The notes: a model not told the origin generated them from the sequence alone. Shown: positions 26,506 through 36,226, counted from the first letter of the stretch. The stretch: 64,000 bases of DNA from Pukyongia sp963768085 (GCA_963768085.1 CAVYGO010000003.1:248001-312000), one strand, 5' to 3'. A program made the numbers and translations.

Positions 26506-28014
26506 TTAGTTTTGCGGCTTGGTTTGTAAAGTTTTAAGCACATTGTCTATACCAAGTGAACTACCGTTAACAGGTGGGAACTCCTTGAATGTCTGCAAGA
26601 ATTCGCCTACATAGGTTTGCGCTGGTACAAACAACCACATATTTTCTGCATACCATCGGGTGTACATAGCAGCTTTCCATGAAACCTCATAAGGATCCGC
26701 ACGTAAATTGATCACCAAAGGCCAAGCTGGCGTTTTACGAAATGCTTCATTAATTGCACCTTCCATATAGGTAAAATGTAGTTTCCAGTTTTTGTAGCGT
26801 ACCGCATTTAAGTGACCGCCCTGATCAAAGTAAAAGATCTCATTTCTAGGATTTTCTTTTACATCGCCTTTCCAGAAGGGCATCAGGTTATAGCCATCCA
26901 AGTGAACCTTAAAGGTCTTTCCTGCTGCGGAATGCCCTTTTAGTAATTTCTCTTTTACATCAGGAACACCTGCTGCGGCCAATAAGGTAGGCATCATGTC
27001 TTCATGAGAGTGTATCTCATTGGAAATGGTACCGGGCTTAATAACCCCTGGCCAGCGAATAACAGCGGGTACTCTAAAACCACCTTCCCAGGTAGTCCCT
27101 TTTTCACCGGCAAAAGGAGTAGTACCTCCATCAGGCCAGGTGAACTTTTCCGCTCCATTATCAGTAGAATACATAACAATGGTATTATCAACAATTCCTA
27201 GTTCTTCAAGCTTGGCCAAAACACGACCCACGGCTTTATCATGCTCCACCATCCCATCAGGATACAGACCAATGCCGGTTACGCCAACACTCTCTTCTTT
27301 AAGGTGCGTCCATACGTGCATTCTGGTAGCACTCAACCAGACAAAAAATGGTTTTCCCGCCTTGTGTGCTCTTTCTATAAAAGCAATGGCTGCGTCTGTG
27401 AATTCGTCATCGGCAGTTTCCATTCTTTTTCGTGTCATTGGGCCGGTATCTTCAATCTTACCATCGGCATACGAATGTAAAACGCCTCGTGGACCAAACT
27501 CCTTATGAAAGGCAGGATCCTTCGGATAGTAATAGGTTTCCGGCTCTTCCTCGGCATTCAAGTGGTACAGGTTGCCAAAAAACTCATCGAATCCGTGATT
27601 GGTGGGTAACATTTCATCCCGGTCTCCCAGGTGATTTTTTCCAAACTGACCGGAGGTATACCCCAGTGGTTTTAATAATTCGGCAATGGTTGGCTGATTG
27701 TCTTTAATACCTTGCTCTCCCCCTGGCATCCCAATGGTTAACAGACCTGTTCTAAAAGGGTGCTGTCCCAGAATAAAAGCCGCTCGTCCAGCCGTACAGG
27801 ATTGCTGTGCATACCAATCGGTGAACACAGCCCCTTCATGACCAATGCGATCAATATTGGGCGTTTTGTAACCCATCATTCCCTGGCTGTTGATACTGAT
27901 ATTGGAATATCCAATATCATCCCCCCAGATCACAAGGATGTTGGGCTTTTTATTCTGAGCCTGGCTAAAGCCAAACAAAGAGATTAAAATAAAGGTAATG
28001 GTGATTTTTTTCAT
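26506..28014 (-). CDS. Arylsulfatase, formylglycine-dependent
   Basis: The 502-residue exported enzyme has a Sec signal (KKITITFILISLFGFSQAQ), metal ligands in NILVIWGDDIGYSN (Asp31-32 region), the catalytic site SCTAGRAAF with Cys73 as formylglycine precursor (C-x-A-x-R, with Thr and Gly as in the Ser/Cys-type sulfatases), GQFGKNHLGD with Lys and His, and a later STDNGAEKFTWPDGGTTPFAGEKG block carrying the second metal site. It cleaves sulfate esters in the periplasm. Its maturation needs an FGE, encoded at 18104. C-terminal residues of about 440-500 (PFSVNLRADPYEV..., YTRWYAENMW) match arylsulfatases of the A-type family. Substrate unknown. Confidence 0.93.
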   Translation of the reverse strand: MKKITITFILISLFGFSQAQNKKPNILVIWGDDIGYSNISINSQGMMGYKTPNIDRIGHEGAVFTDWYAQQSCTAGRAAFILGQHPFRTGLLTIGMPGGEQGIKDNQPTIAELLKPLGYTSGQFGKNHLGDRDEMLPTNHGFDEFFGNLYHLNAEEEPETYYYPKDPAFHKEFGPRGVLHSYADGKIEDTGPMTRKRMETADDEFTDAAIAFIERAHKAGKPFFVWLSATRMHVWTHLKEESVGVTGIGLYPDGMVEHDKAVGRVLAKLEELGIVDNTIVMYSTDNGAEKFTWPDGGTTPFAGEKGTTWEGGFRVPAVIRWPGVIKPGTISNEIHSHEDMMPTLLAAAGVPDVKEKLLKGHSAAGKTFKVHLDGYNLMPFWKGDVKENPRNEIFYFDQGGHLNAVRYKNWKLHFTYMEGAINEAFRKTPAWPLVINLRADPYEVSWKAAMYTRWYAENMWLFVPAQTYVGEFLQTFKEFPPVNGSSLGIDNVLKTLQTKPQN

Positions 28015-28220
28015 AGTTAAAGATTTATTGAATGAGTCTGTATATAAGAAGAGGAAAGATAGTAAAAAAAAAAGCTGTTATAAAAAAATTTCAACACAGC
28101 TCCTCAAATACTGCATTACCATGAAGTTACATATCGAAAGTCCAATCTTCTTTCTTTTTCAAACGGGCCGCTGACTCATCATAATAACATAAATCCTATC
28201 TTTGAGAAAACCACCAACCA

Positions 28221-29612
28221 ATGATCACCAGGCTAGGTAACTATTTCTCCGAGGGCTTTAAAAAATATATGCCCAATTCGTTCGTATTCGCTTTAATTCT
28301 GACCCTGGTCGCTTCCTTAGCCGCCATGCTATGGGTAGAGGCCTCTTTTATAGAAACGGTTGAAGGATGGTACAACGGATTCTGGATCTTGCTGGAATTC
28401 GGGATGCAGGTTACGCTCATTCTTATCACCGGGTACAGCATTGCCTTGTCGTCTGTTGCCAATAAAGGCATCAATTTCATTGCAAGATATATACGAACAC
28501 CAAATCAGGTATATGTGTTTGTAATTATTATCGGATTCCTGTTTTCATTGATCAGCTGGGGTTGGCTTGTAATTACAGCTGTACTGGGAAGGGAACTAGC
28601 AATGCGGGTTAAAGGACTGAATTATTATTACCTCATCGCATGCGTATATTTCTCCGGCGGACTCTGGGTTTGCGGGCTGTCCAGTTCTATTCCTTTATTG
28701 CTGAATACAGAAAACAACTTCTTATTGGAGCAGCAGGTTTTAAACGCAATCTTACCTACTTCTTTAACATTGGGATCTATATTGAATATATCCGTCATTG
28801 CGATGTATTTCGTACTGGGACCACTATTGTTCTGGCTATTAGCGCCAAAGAAAGTGATTGATCTTCCTGATCTCCTGCATAAAAAAAGTGGCGAAGAACC
28901 ATCTATTAAATCCGAAGCTAAAGATTCTAAACTTGATATACCTGCCCTCTCTGATAAACTCAACAACAGCTGGATAATTCAGTATGTTGTAGCGACCATG
29001 GGATTGGTGTATATCATCTATTATTTTTCAACAAAAGGACTGGATCTAAACCTGAATGTGATGATCTTCATTTTTATTATCCTGGGTCTGTTCCTGCACA
29101 AGACTCCGATGCGCTATGGTATTGCCATGCAGCGTGCGAGCGCCAACATATCGGGCATACTGTTCCAATATCCCTTCTACGCGGCTATCATGGGTATCAT
29201 GCTGTACACCGGACTTGGAGAACGACTTGCGGAAATGATGGCCTCGGTTGCCACAGTTGATTCGTATCCCTTTTATGCCTTTCTTTCCGGCGGGGTGGTG
29301 AATTTTGCCATTCCATCCGCAGGAGGGGAATTCGCGGTAATAGGCCCCAGTATTTTATCAGCGGTAAAGGAAATCGGAGCTGGTTTAGACCCTGGCCAGA
29401 TTGATGTAATGGTGGCGAAGGCCTCCATGTCTGTCGCATATGGAGAGTCGCTCACCAATCTTTTACAACCCTTCTTCCTGTTGATCGTTTTACCCATTAT
29501 GGGCAAAGGCATTAAAGTACAGGCCCGCGACGTAATGGGCTATCTGATTATTCCATTTGTGGTAATATTTGTTACACTGGCATTTCTCGTGACCTATATA
29601 CCCGTATTATAG
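28221..29612 (+). CDS. Short-chain fatty acid transporter (AtoE-like)
   Basis: The 463-residue protein has about 12 hydrophobic segments, opening with GNYFSEGFKKYMPNSFVFAL, the N-terminal signature of the AtoE/TIGR00366 short-chain fatty acid transporter group. It includes the conserved segments YYLIACVYFSGGLWVCGLSSSIPLLL and FAIPSAGGEFAVIGPSIL. It sits in the inner membrane and imports short-chain acids such as acetoacetate in known members. A TATCTTTG -7 box is visible at 28197-28204. It is divergent from the sulfatase. Its position in the sulfatase region suggests that an acid product of sulfate-ester breakdown is taken up; inference. Confidence 0.85.
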   Translation: MITRLGNYFSEGFKKYMPNSFVFALILTLVASLAAMLWVEASFIETVEGWYNGFWILLEFGMQVTLILITGYSIALSSVANKGINFIARYIRTPNQVYVFVIIIGFLFSLISWGWLVITAVLGRELAMRVKGLNYYYLIACVYFSGGLWVCGLSSSIPLLLNTENNFLLEQQVLNAILPTSLTLGSILNISVIAMYFVLGPLLFWLLAPKKVIDLPDLLHKKSGEEPSIKSEAKDSKLDIPALSDKLNNSWIIQYVVATMGLVYIIYYFSTKGLDLNLNVMIFIFIILGLFLHKTPMRYGIAMQRASANISGILFQYPFYAAIMGIMLYTGLGERLAEMMASVATVDSYPFYAFLSGGVVNFAIPSAGGEFAVIGPSILSAVKEIGAGLDPGQIDVMVAKASMSVAYGESLTNLLQPFFLLIVLPIMGKGIKVQARDVMGYLIIPFVVIFVTLAFLVTYIPVL

Positions 29613-29664
29613 TTCAATTGATCTTGAATTGCATTCCCGGTATTGAATGAATGCGGATTGTAGT

Positions 29665-30246
29665 TTATTTCACTTTTTCAAGGGATATGGCCAGGGCTTC
29701 GGCATAGGTAAGGATCACCACTTCTCCTACATGTAGTTCTTTAATTAAGGCCTCATCTTCCACTGCAATACTCACATAATTTCCTCTGGGCCCTTTTACG
29801 GTTACGATCATCTCCGGACGATTAATTACTTCAACAGTGACTACAGCCCTGACTACAGCTCCAACAACAGCCGCGGGATCCATGGAGTCCGGTGCCTTTG
29901 CACCCTCAGCAACAACAACTAATGGTTCTTCTAACTCTTCTTTGGTAGGCTGTCTGAATTCTGCCTTCATATAGGTGTAGTATTCAAAAGTAATGATATC
30001 ATTTACTTCAAATTCTTCGAATCTTTTAACAGAATCATCGGCAGTTATTGTTAAAAGACTTCCATTTGATCCCATAACGGTTACTTCCCTGGAATCCTTA
30101 TTTATATCAGTTATTGTTCCTTCTGCCTTCACTTTGTTCCATTTTTCTTTTGCGGGTCTGCTTTCAGAAGTATCCTGGGAATACCCATTAAAAGAAACTA
30201 GGATTAAGAATGCAAAAAGGACTTTAAAAAAATTATTAGATCTCAT
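29665..30246 (-). CDS. Small secreted protein, two-lobe beta domain
   Basis: A 193-residue product with a Sec signal (FFKVLFAFLILVSFNGYS) and two similar beta segments: GTITDINKDSREVTVMGSNGSLLTITADDSVKRFEEFEVNDIITFEYY and VTVEVINRPEMIVTVKGPRGNYVSIAVEDEALIKELHVGEVVILTYAEAL. Each has the order 'TVxxINxxxxxVTVxGxxG - hydrophobic - D(x)nLHVGD(x)ITxTY', which resembles an internal duplication. I recall this family next to sulfatases and DUF1254-type genes in other phyla. Periplasmic; function unknown. Confidence 0.6.
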   Translation of the reverse strand: MRSNNFFKVLFAFLILVSFNGYSQDTSESRPAKEKWNKVKAEGTITDINKDSREVTVMGSNGSLLTITADDSVKRFEEFEVNDIITFEYYTYMKAEFRQPTKEELEEPLVVVAEGAKAPDSMDPAAVVGAVVRAVVTVEVINRPEMIVTVKGPRGNYVSIAVEDEALIKELHVGEVVILTYAEALAISLEKVK

Positions 30247-30989
30247 CTTTTACTTATTTATATGAATAATAATTACTGTGTTTTCAAAATTTAATCCACT
30301 CTTTGGATGTAATTGGATTCCGGCAGTCACATTGGCATTATTCCTATCCTTAAAGTAGCTCTAAACAATTCACCTGACAATGATGGTTCATTCCACATCG
30401 TTGCCATTTAGATGTGCCCGGAAAAGTGTTGCGAAATTTACGAAAGTTGGTTCGATACGCAATGCGGTTACCAACATTAAGTGCGAAAGTTTGTACATCC
30501 GTTAATGTCTCGATGAACCCAGTATAAAAATACATTTCCTTTTCTAACGGGTTTGTTAATGAAGGACGGCTTGGATAAAAATTTATATATAATTTTCCGT
30601 ATACATGACCTATGTCATAGGATATTACTTTTAGGTAATTTATTTTATTCGATTGATAGTCCGTCTTCTCCTTTATTAACTATCTGAAAGATTTATTTGT
30701 CATAAAAACAGTAAGTATTTATCATAATCTGAACATATCGGACTCCCCTTACAGTCGGGTTGTGGTACTTGGGAAAGTGAGGTAAAAATAAATCCGGAAA
30801 TACGTTCCGGTTACTTTTCCGAAAGATTCTGCGAAGAATACTATAGCGATTATTCCCAAGAAAACTCCCAGGTACAGACCACGACATACACGTGCTGATA
30901 TCGCGAACCCTATTTTGGTTCTTCGACTTTGGTACTAAAAACATTTCGGTAAAATCAGACATTAAAAATGTCCATAATTCTAATTAATC
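30247..30989. other. Gene-poor stretch of 743 bp
   Basis: Short minus-strand frames here (for example 30350-30535 and 30693-30962) show no family features, signal peptides or ribosome-binding context, so I leave them out. The region contains the palindromic site ATGAC-CTAT-GTCAT at 30605-30618, within a perfect CCTATG-T-CATAGG repeat at 30609-30621. It marks the start of the accessory section that runs to about 49 kb. Confidence 0.5.
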
Positions 30990-31646
30990 ATGAAAAAAGT
31001 ATTCTTAACAATAACCGCAGGATTAATTTTACTAACCGGTTGTAGTAAAGATGAATCTTTTGAACCTATTGACCAGCAAACCACCGATTCTGTTTATTTG
31101 CTGGATCAGACCTTGGAACAGAATTCCTTTAGCCCCCTTGAAATCGACAATTTCCCCGGTGATGTAAATTATACCTCTAAACCGATTACCAATAATTTCG
31201 GCCATACCGCAGGCTTATATGAGCCCATGATGCAGGATCCGGTATCTCTTTCCTGGTTGGGTAATTGTGACGATACCGGAACCTATGGTGCTGCAGAATT
31301 AGAGATCCGGAAACCATCGTACACTATTTTTGTCCTTATGGAAACAGAATGTGTGACCATAAATGACAACATCGCGGTGTATGGAGGTACCATTACCGAG
31401 GTTATGGAACTTTCCGGTAACACACCTCCTTTAACAGCGATGTGGCGTTTCTACTTTCAGGTAATTGATAATGATGTGAATGGTCATATTGGTATTGATC
31501 AAATCTCTAACATATGGATCTTTGCCTCTCCCCGATCTGCATCCCTTTGTTCAGTATATGCACCCGATCACCGTATTTGGTCTTCTAAGGGTCATGCAAA
31601 TGTAGATAGCCCGGGATTTGTAAAAGTTTCTTGCAACCCTGAATAG
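30990..31646 (+). CDS. Lipoprotein with gene-poor-region secreted domain (copy A)
   Basis: A 218-residue product with a lipobox Cys at 18 (LILLTGCS). Its C-terminal half follows the pattern C-x2-(I/V)-x-(D/G)N-x-A-x2-(S/G)G-x-IT, here ECVTINDNIAVYGGTITEV, then FYFQVIDNDVNG. Two other lipoproteins in the window (36714 and 48089) share it. The domain resembles secreted beta-domains of unknown function found in many bacteria. Compared with the others, the Gly-Glu-Gly of DNGEG is changed to DNDVNG. A strong terminator follows at 31666. Confidence 0.65.
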   Translation: MKKVFLTITAGLILLTGCSKDESFEPIDQQTTDSVYLLDQTLEQNSFSPLEIDNFPGDVNYTSKPITNNFGHTAGLYEPMMQDPVSLSWLGNCDDTGTYGAAELEIRKPSYTIFVLMETECVTINDNIAVYGGTITEVMELSGNTPPLTAMWRFYFQVIDNDVNGHIGIDQISNIWIFASPRSASLCSVYAPDHRIWSSKGHANVDSPGFVKVSCNPE

Positions 31647-31665
31647 TAACATGTCATTTAACTAT

Positions 31666-31700
31666 AAAAACCCACATCCAACACCTGGGTGTGGGTTTTT
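31666..31700 (+). terminator. Intrinsic terminator
   Basis: AAAAACCCACATCCA and TGGGTGTGGGTTTTT form a 15-bp stem with a single G-T pair, with a 5-base loop and a T run. It follows the lipoprotein at 30990 by 20 bp and can act in either direction. Confidence 0.9.
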
Positions 31701-31874
31701 ATTGATTCCTGAAGCATGTTTTAAAATGAATTTTCACAAAAAAAGCCGCTCCAAATTGGTGAAGCATCGCATAGTTCTTCTGTAATGAATACTCGGATAA
31801 TTTTGTGAAATAACGGCTAATGCTAAAATTATTAACTTTAATTGTTCTAACAGCGCCTATTCACGCTAACTTTT

Positions 31875-32738
31875 ATGGGTAAATCACAGACCCACGTTGT
31901 GCCCAAACAAACAACAACCCAAAGACTCCAGGAGTATGGGGTTGCATTGTTCGCACACATTCCTACCAAATCTGCACTTAAAAAAGCACTTAAAAAAAAG
32001 TGTATTCAGGTCGATGGCGTAATTGCCACTACAGCAACAATTATTAATGGAGGAGAGACCATCATTTTTACTCCAGCGGAATCGAATGCTTCGGACAAAA
32101 AATTAAAATTAAGGCTTACGGTATTATTTGAAGACGAGTACCTTGCCGCTATTCTCAAACCGGCAGGTATTTTGGTGAGTGGTAATAGTTTTAAAACGAT
32201 CACCAACGCTTTATCACAAAACCTCTGTAAAAGCAGCAAAGAAGATGCCGTTGAACCTCAGCCGGCACATAGACTTGATTATGCGACCACTGGCGTTTTG
32301 TTGGCAGGTAAAACTGCCGAGAGCATTCGTAGACTCAATAAATTATTTGAGCACAAGCAGATCGGGAAAACGTACTACGCTGTGACTATTGGCACTATGG
32401 AAACACAAGGAACTATAAAAGATCCTATTTCTAATAAAGAAGCGATCACTTATTTTGTGAGAGAAGCCACTGTTGATTCATCGAGATTTAAATTTCTGAA
32501 TCTGGTAAAATTGAAACCTAAAACAGGGAGAAGACACCAGCTAAGAATTCACATGGCTGGTTTAGGGAACCCAATTCTTGGCGACAGGGATTATACTCCT
32601 GAACCTCTTATTTTAAAAGGTAAAGGCATGTATTTGCATGCTTCAGCTTTGGAGTTTATTCATCCTTTTACCAACCAACGACATACGATTACCGCACCCT
32701 TGCCCGAACGTTTTACTACCATTTTTAACAGGGCGTAG
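31875..32738 (+). CDS. RluA-family pseudouridine synthase
   Basis: A 287-residue protein. Residues 15-60 form a short S4-like RNA-binding region (KSALKKALKKKCIQVDGV), then the pseudouridine synthase domain with the RluA catalytic motif HRLDYATTGVLLAGKT (catalytic Asp in RLD) and GRRHQLRIHMAGLGNPILGDRDY. It isomerises uridines in rRNA or tRNA in the cytoplasm. The substrate position cannot be told. It is preceded by about 225 bp without a gene. Confidence 0.92.
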   Translation: MGKSQTHVVPKQTTTQRLQEYGVALFAHIPTKSALKKALKKKCIQVDGVIATTATIINGGETIIFTPAESNASDKKLKLRLTVLFEDEYLAAILKPAGILVSGNSFKTITNALSQNLCKSSKEDAVEPQPAHRLDYATTGVLLAGKTAESIRRLNKLFEHKQIGKTYYAVTIGTMETQGTIKDPISNKEAITYFVREATVDSSRFKFLNLVKLKPKTGRRHQLRIHMAGLGNPILGDRDYTPEPLILKGKGMYLHASALEFIHPFTNQRHTITAPLPERFTTIFNRA

Positions 32739-32788
32739 CGCATTATGAAGACGGTTGCAAAGTGTTATCCATAATCAAGGATAAAACA

Positions 32789-32819
32789 AAAAAGCCCATC
32801 CAACTAAGGACAGGCTTTA
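32789..32819. terminator. Intrinsic terminator between convergent genes
   Basis: AAAGCC and GGCTTT pair, with TCC/GGA extending the stem across an internal CA mismatch (AAAGCC-CA-TCC ... GGA-CA-GGCTTT). It serves the pseudouridine synthase and the convergent gene at 32840. The same design recurs at 33715. Confidence 0.8.
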
Positions 32820-32839
32820 TTCAATCATTTGAATGTATT

Positions 32840-33601
32840 TTAGTCCATCATACCGGTTGACAAGGAAGGTACCAATTCCATGGTCTCTGTCCTTTCTCCC
32901 CAGCTTTCAAGAGCAGCATCAAAATTTTTCTGGTCTTCTCTGAAGGTTCCCCATCCGAATTGTTCGTCATAGTCTTCTATAAACGTATTGTCGTGATCAG
33001 TCCATGGTCTGTCCTGATATGAGTTCCAGCCTCTTACGACAACAAACATATTATCACTGCCACCACTGATGCATCTGAACATCAATTGTACATTCTTGTT
33101 TCCTCTTTTTTCCATCGTTTTAGTGATACGAGCAACAAACCTTCTGAAGTGCAAGGTTCCACTCGGCTTCACATCGAAAGTGGTTCGCTCTAAATATTTG
33201 GAAGGAGTCCCCGGATTTTCAGGATCCCAATTTAAGGTCGCATTGTTCATACGGTCCCATCGCATCTGTCCACTGGTTGATTCGACAAATTTGGATACAT
33301 TCTTCTGCCAGTACGCACCTTCGGCGGTTCGGTCCATATCGTAGTGTTTAGGATACTTCATGGATTCTACACGTTCATAGGTTCCACTGTTCTTTCCTGT
33401 AACCACCCTGTATGTAATAATCCCTGTCTCCGCAGTATTATTAAACATTATCATCTTTTTAGCAACCGCCGCTTCAAAGTCTGCACTCATTCCTTTTTTT
33501 ACGGTATATCTCCAGGAATTCCAATAGTCGTTTTCCGCATTGCGCTGGGCATACGAGCTTACACAAAAGATCAGAGCAAGCCCAATCAATAAATTTTTCA
33601 T
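32840..33601 (-). CDS. Secreted protein, unknown family
   Basis: The 253-residue product has a Sec signal (KNLLIGLALIFCVSSYAQ) and two similar halves: NDYWNSWRYTVKKGMSADFEAAVAKK with ITYRVVTGKNSGTYERVE, and FRRFVARITKTMEKRGNKNV with MFVVVRGWNSYQDRPW. The order strand-helix-strand in each half suggests a duplicated ferredoxin-like (ABM/DUF4286-type) fold. No catalytic motif can be named. It stands alone between terminators, likely periplasmic. Confidence 0.55.
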   Translation of the reverse strand: MKNLLIGLALIFCVSSYAQRNAENDYWNSWRYTVKKGMSADFEAAVAKKMIMFNNTAETGIITYRVVTGKNSGTYERVESMKYPKHYDMDRTAEGAYWQKNVSKFVESTSGQMRWDRMNNATLNWDPENPGTPSKYLERTTFDVKPSGTLHFRRFVARITKTMEKRGNKNVQLMFRCISGGSDNMFVVVRGWNSYQDRPWTDHDNTFIEDYDEQFGWGTFREDQKNFDAALESWGERTETMELVPSLSTGMMD

Positions 33602-33714
33602 AATTAATATGGTTATAGTTAGATAATGAAGTTAACTTTTATATTTAGAGTCGGTTACATTATTCGACTATGGGATCATTTTCAGGGTCAAACTACATTC
33701 ACATTAGTATGACA

Positions 33715-33745
33715 AAAAAAGGCCCATCCAAATGGACAGGCCTCT
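33715..33745 (-). terminator. Intrinsic terminator
   Basis: AGGCC-CA-TCCA, AA, TGGA-CA-GGCCT with a run of A on its left, the minus-strand downstream side of the gene at 33778 (T run on that strand). Same internal CA mismatch design as at 32789. Confidence 0.75.
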
Positions 33746-33777
33746 CGTAGCTATATGATCTCTATGAACTACTTTTT

Positions 33778-35871
33778 TTACTCATCAACTAATCCCATAC
33801 TCCATGAAAGTCCTATATGATCACCAAAAGTCTCATGATAAATAAGATTATCGTATTGTTTATCCCATCGCTTTCTTTCAATATCCTCAATACTTAACTT
33901 TTCAAATCGCTGGGTTAAAAAAACGTTGAAACGACCATCCAATAAATTATCATCTATTAATTCATCATCAGCCAATTTGTACTTGACCGTGAAATAGGCA
34001 TTTGGCATCAGGTCCTTCAATTGAGCATAACCGAAATCCTGGGCATTGATATTAAAGAACTTTTCAGCATTTCTTACGGTATACACATCTCCCTGTCTTA
34101 TTTTAATATCATTCCCTTCTGCGACATTAAACAAAAATTCATCGCCGTCTAAAGATGATCTAGTTATCATTTCTCCGGTAATCCCATGCAGGATATTTAG
34201 CTCTACTTCAACTTCACCGTATAGCTCCCAGGCCCTGTTCAACAAGCCGTCTCTAACTCTGAATGCAGCGATCTTTTCAATTCCAAAACGAAAGGTCCCA
34301 AATGTTCTGTCGTCTATTTCCTGCCATGGAATTTTACTTTCTTTTAGTGGTTTTGAACTAACAGCAATACCTCTTCCTCCACTTGAACTCTTCAAGAGAT
34401 TTGGTTTTTTTTCATCATCCATATTAACTAAAAAGTTTGGGTACAGTTCACGTTGGACCGCATCTTCCAGATAGATGGTGCTTGAAGGCTTAATTCGAAA
34501 ATCCGGAAGAGGCGGTTTGATCATTATATCCATTCCACCATCATCAGTTATGCTGTAAAATTCAAAATAGGCTTTGTCTTTTAATTCACCGAAGTTTTCG
34601 TAACCATATTTTAAAGCATCAATTTTAAAGATCATATCAGGCTGCCAAAAGCTGTATATCTCTTTCTCCTTTAACGTAATTGGATTACGAATACCGTGTT
34701 CCCAGTACGATTCCACATTATTTGGACCAAAGTTGATGGGTTCAACCAATAATAGTTCATCGCTGTCTCCATGTGGAATATACAGCAGGCACCTTCCTTT
34801 TGCTGCTATCTCATCCCGGGTTCCGCCTGCTCCTGGTTGATCATAGCGAGACCAGTTTACCAGATGGTCCCAGCTAACGCTCCAATACACAATTTGTTGG
34901 TCATTAAGAGCTTCATTTGGGTTCAAGATGTCATAACCCCATCCATTAGTTCCGTATGGATTATTGGTTTGTATCAATCGCTGTGCTCCATTGTGTGAAG
35001 GAACTGCAATATCGTCGATGGCATTATAGTATACACCTCCTGAGAGATCCTCAGGAATGTACAGCTGAGTTGTTGTTTGGGATGCAAAAGGGGTGTAGTA
35101 TCGTATATAATAGCCGTCCGGATGTTTGATCCAACGTCCTTCCGTATATAACGAATTGAATGGCTCTATTCCGGTGGTCATAGCGATCTCTTCATAGTCC
35201 TCGTAAGAATCGATGCCCTTGTAGTACATTTTACGCATTTCATTTTCGGCAACAATTACAGCTCTTAAGGCTTCCGATTTATACGACATCTTTTTTAACT
35301 GATTCTCCCCGAGCGCTTCCAGAGAGCCTTTGCTCAGCCGGGCAATTTGTTTAGGTGACAACATTTTTAATGCGGTTTTTTTAACCCGACCCGCCATTTT
35401 TTGGAAATCACATTTAGCGATGATCGCCCAAAGCAGGAGCTGCACATCCCATTGCTCTATGGAGGTGTCATCCTGATGCTCTTGAAGAATATGTTTTATA
35501 ATATCTGCCTTAGGTCCTTTTAGATTGGCATAAAAACGTCCATTTCCTCCGGAGGGTGCTGGTGTCCCTGCTTTTAAACAAAAACTTTCAAAGACGCCTT
35601 CGTAAAAACCTGGATATAGTAAATATCCCTTGTCGGAGGCGAACTCTTCCTGGGTGAGATCAGCATAAATTGCATCATTCCCAAAATCATCTTCTATATA
35701 TAGGGTCTTGTCCACATCCTTAAAGGAAGTTGTAACCGGATCACGGCTTAATTTGTCAAAAGCTACAACGGCAACTTTATCCTTGGCTTTTTTTATGTCT
35801 TTAAGAATTTGAGCATCAACAGAGGACGGTAGAAAACAAATAATTAATAATTGAATAAAAAAAGTTCTCAT
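33778..35871 (-). CDS. Large secreted protein, no family recognised
   Basis: A protein of 697 residues when started at the Met that opens the signal peptide (TFFIQLLIICFLPSSVDAQ); the frame can be extended four codons to 35883. The N-terminal 230 residues are helical and contain PKQIARLSKGSLEAL; residues 230-400 contain SRYDQPGAGGTRDEIAAKGRCLLYIPHG; the C-terminal half is rich in beta strands with two repeats of the order FNVFL / FKYKL. Predicted soluble, periplasmic or outer-membrane bound. I see no catalytic motif. It lies alone, upstream of the first copy of the segmental duplication. Confidence 0.55.
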   Translation of the reverse strand: MRTFFIQLLIICFLPSSVDAQILKDIKKAKDKVAVVAFDKLSRDPVTTSFKDVDKTLYIEDDFGNDAIYADLTQEEFASDKGYLLYPGFYEGVFESFCLKAGTPAPSGGNGRFYANLKGPKADIIKHILQEHQDDTSIEQWDVQLLLWAIIAKCDFQKMAGRVKKTALKMLSPKQIARLSKGSLEALGENQLKKMSYKSEALRAVIVAENEMRKMYYKGIDSYEDYEEIAMTTGIEPFNSLYTEGRWIKHPDGYYIRYYTPFASQTTTQLYIPEDLSGGVYYNAIDDIAVPSHNGAQRLIQTNNPYGTNGWGYDILNPNEALNDQQIVYWSVSWDHLVNWSRYDQPGAGGTRDEIAAKGRCLLYIPHGDSDELLLVEPINFGPNNVESYWEHGIRNPITLKEKEIYSFWQPDMIFKIDALKYGYENFGELKDKAYFEFYSITDDGGMDIMIKPPLPDFRIKPSSTIYLEDAVQRELYPNFLVNMDDEKKPNLLKSSSGGRGIAVSSKPLKESKIPWQEIDDRTFGTFRFGIEKIAAFRVRDGLLNRAWELYGEVEVELNILHGITGEMITRSSLDGDEFLFNVAEGNDIKIRQGDVYTVRNAEKFFNINAQDFGYAQLKDLMPNAYFTVKYKLADDELIDDNLLDGRFNVFLTQRFEKLSIEDIERKRWDKQYDNLIYHETFGDHIGLSWSMGLVDE

Positions 35872-36226
35872 AGTACGATACAATTAAATTGAGTCTAAAG
35901 CTGTGTGATGAACAGCAACGACCAAAGTAGAAACGATTGAACTATTCCGATACTACATTTGTAACCCCTTTTGATACATATGTAACAATTGGATCTTTAA
36001 CACCAACAACTACTTAATTGAAAGAATAAAGAACGATCTCCTTGGGTGCAGAAAGGCGTATTTTGCAGAAGATATTACCCCAAATAAAAAAAGCCCATTT
36101 ACTTCGGCTTCACTTCGGGATAAGCTTCTCATTGGTCTCCCATAAAAGAAAGTCAATGATCAGCATCATAGAATAATATCTATTTGCGGTATAACTTGTT
36201 TAATTAATTCATTACAACCTGTAATC

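Noticed and set aside
30693..30962. 89-codon minus-strand frame in the gene-poor stretch
   Set aside because: Composition is odd (many Arg/Asn, no signal or family), no promoter or operon, and the stretch has several frames of similar quality.
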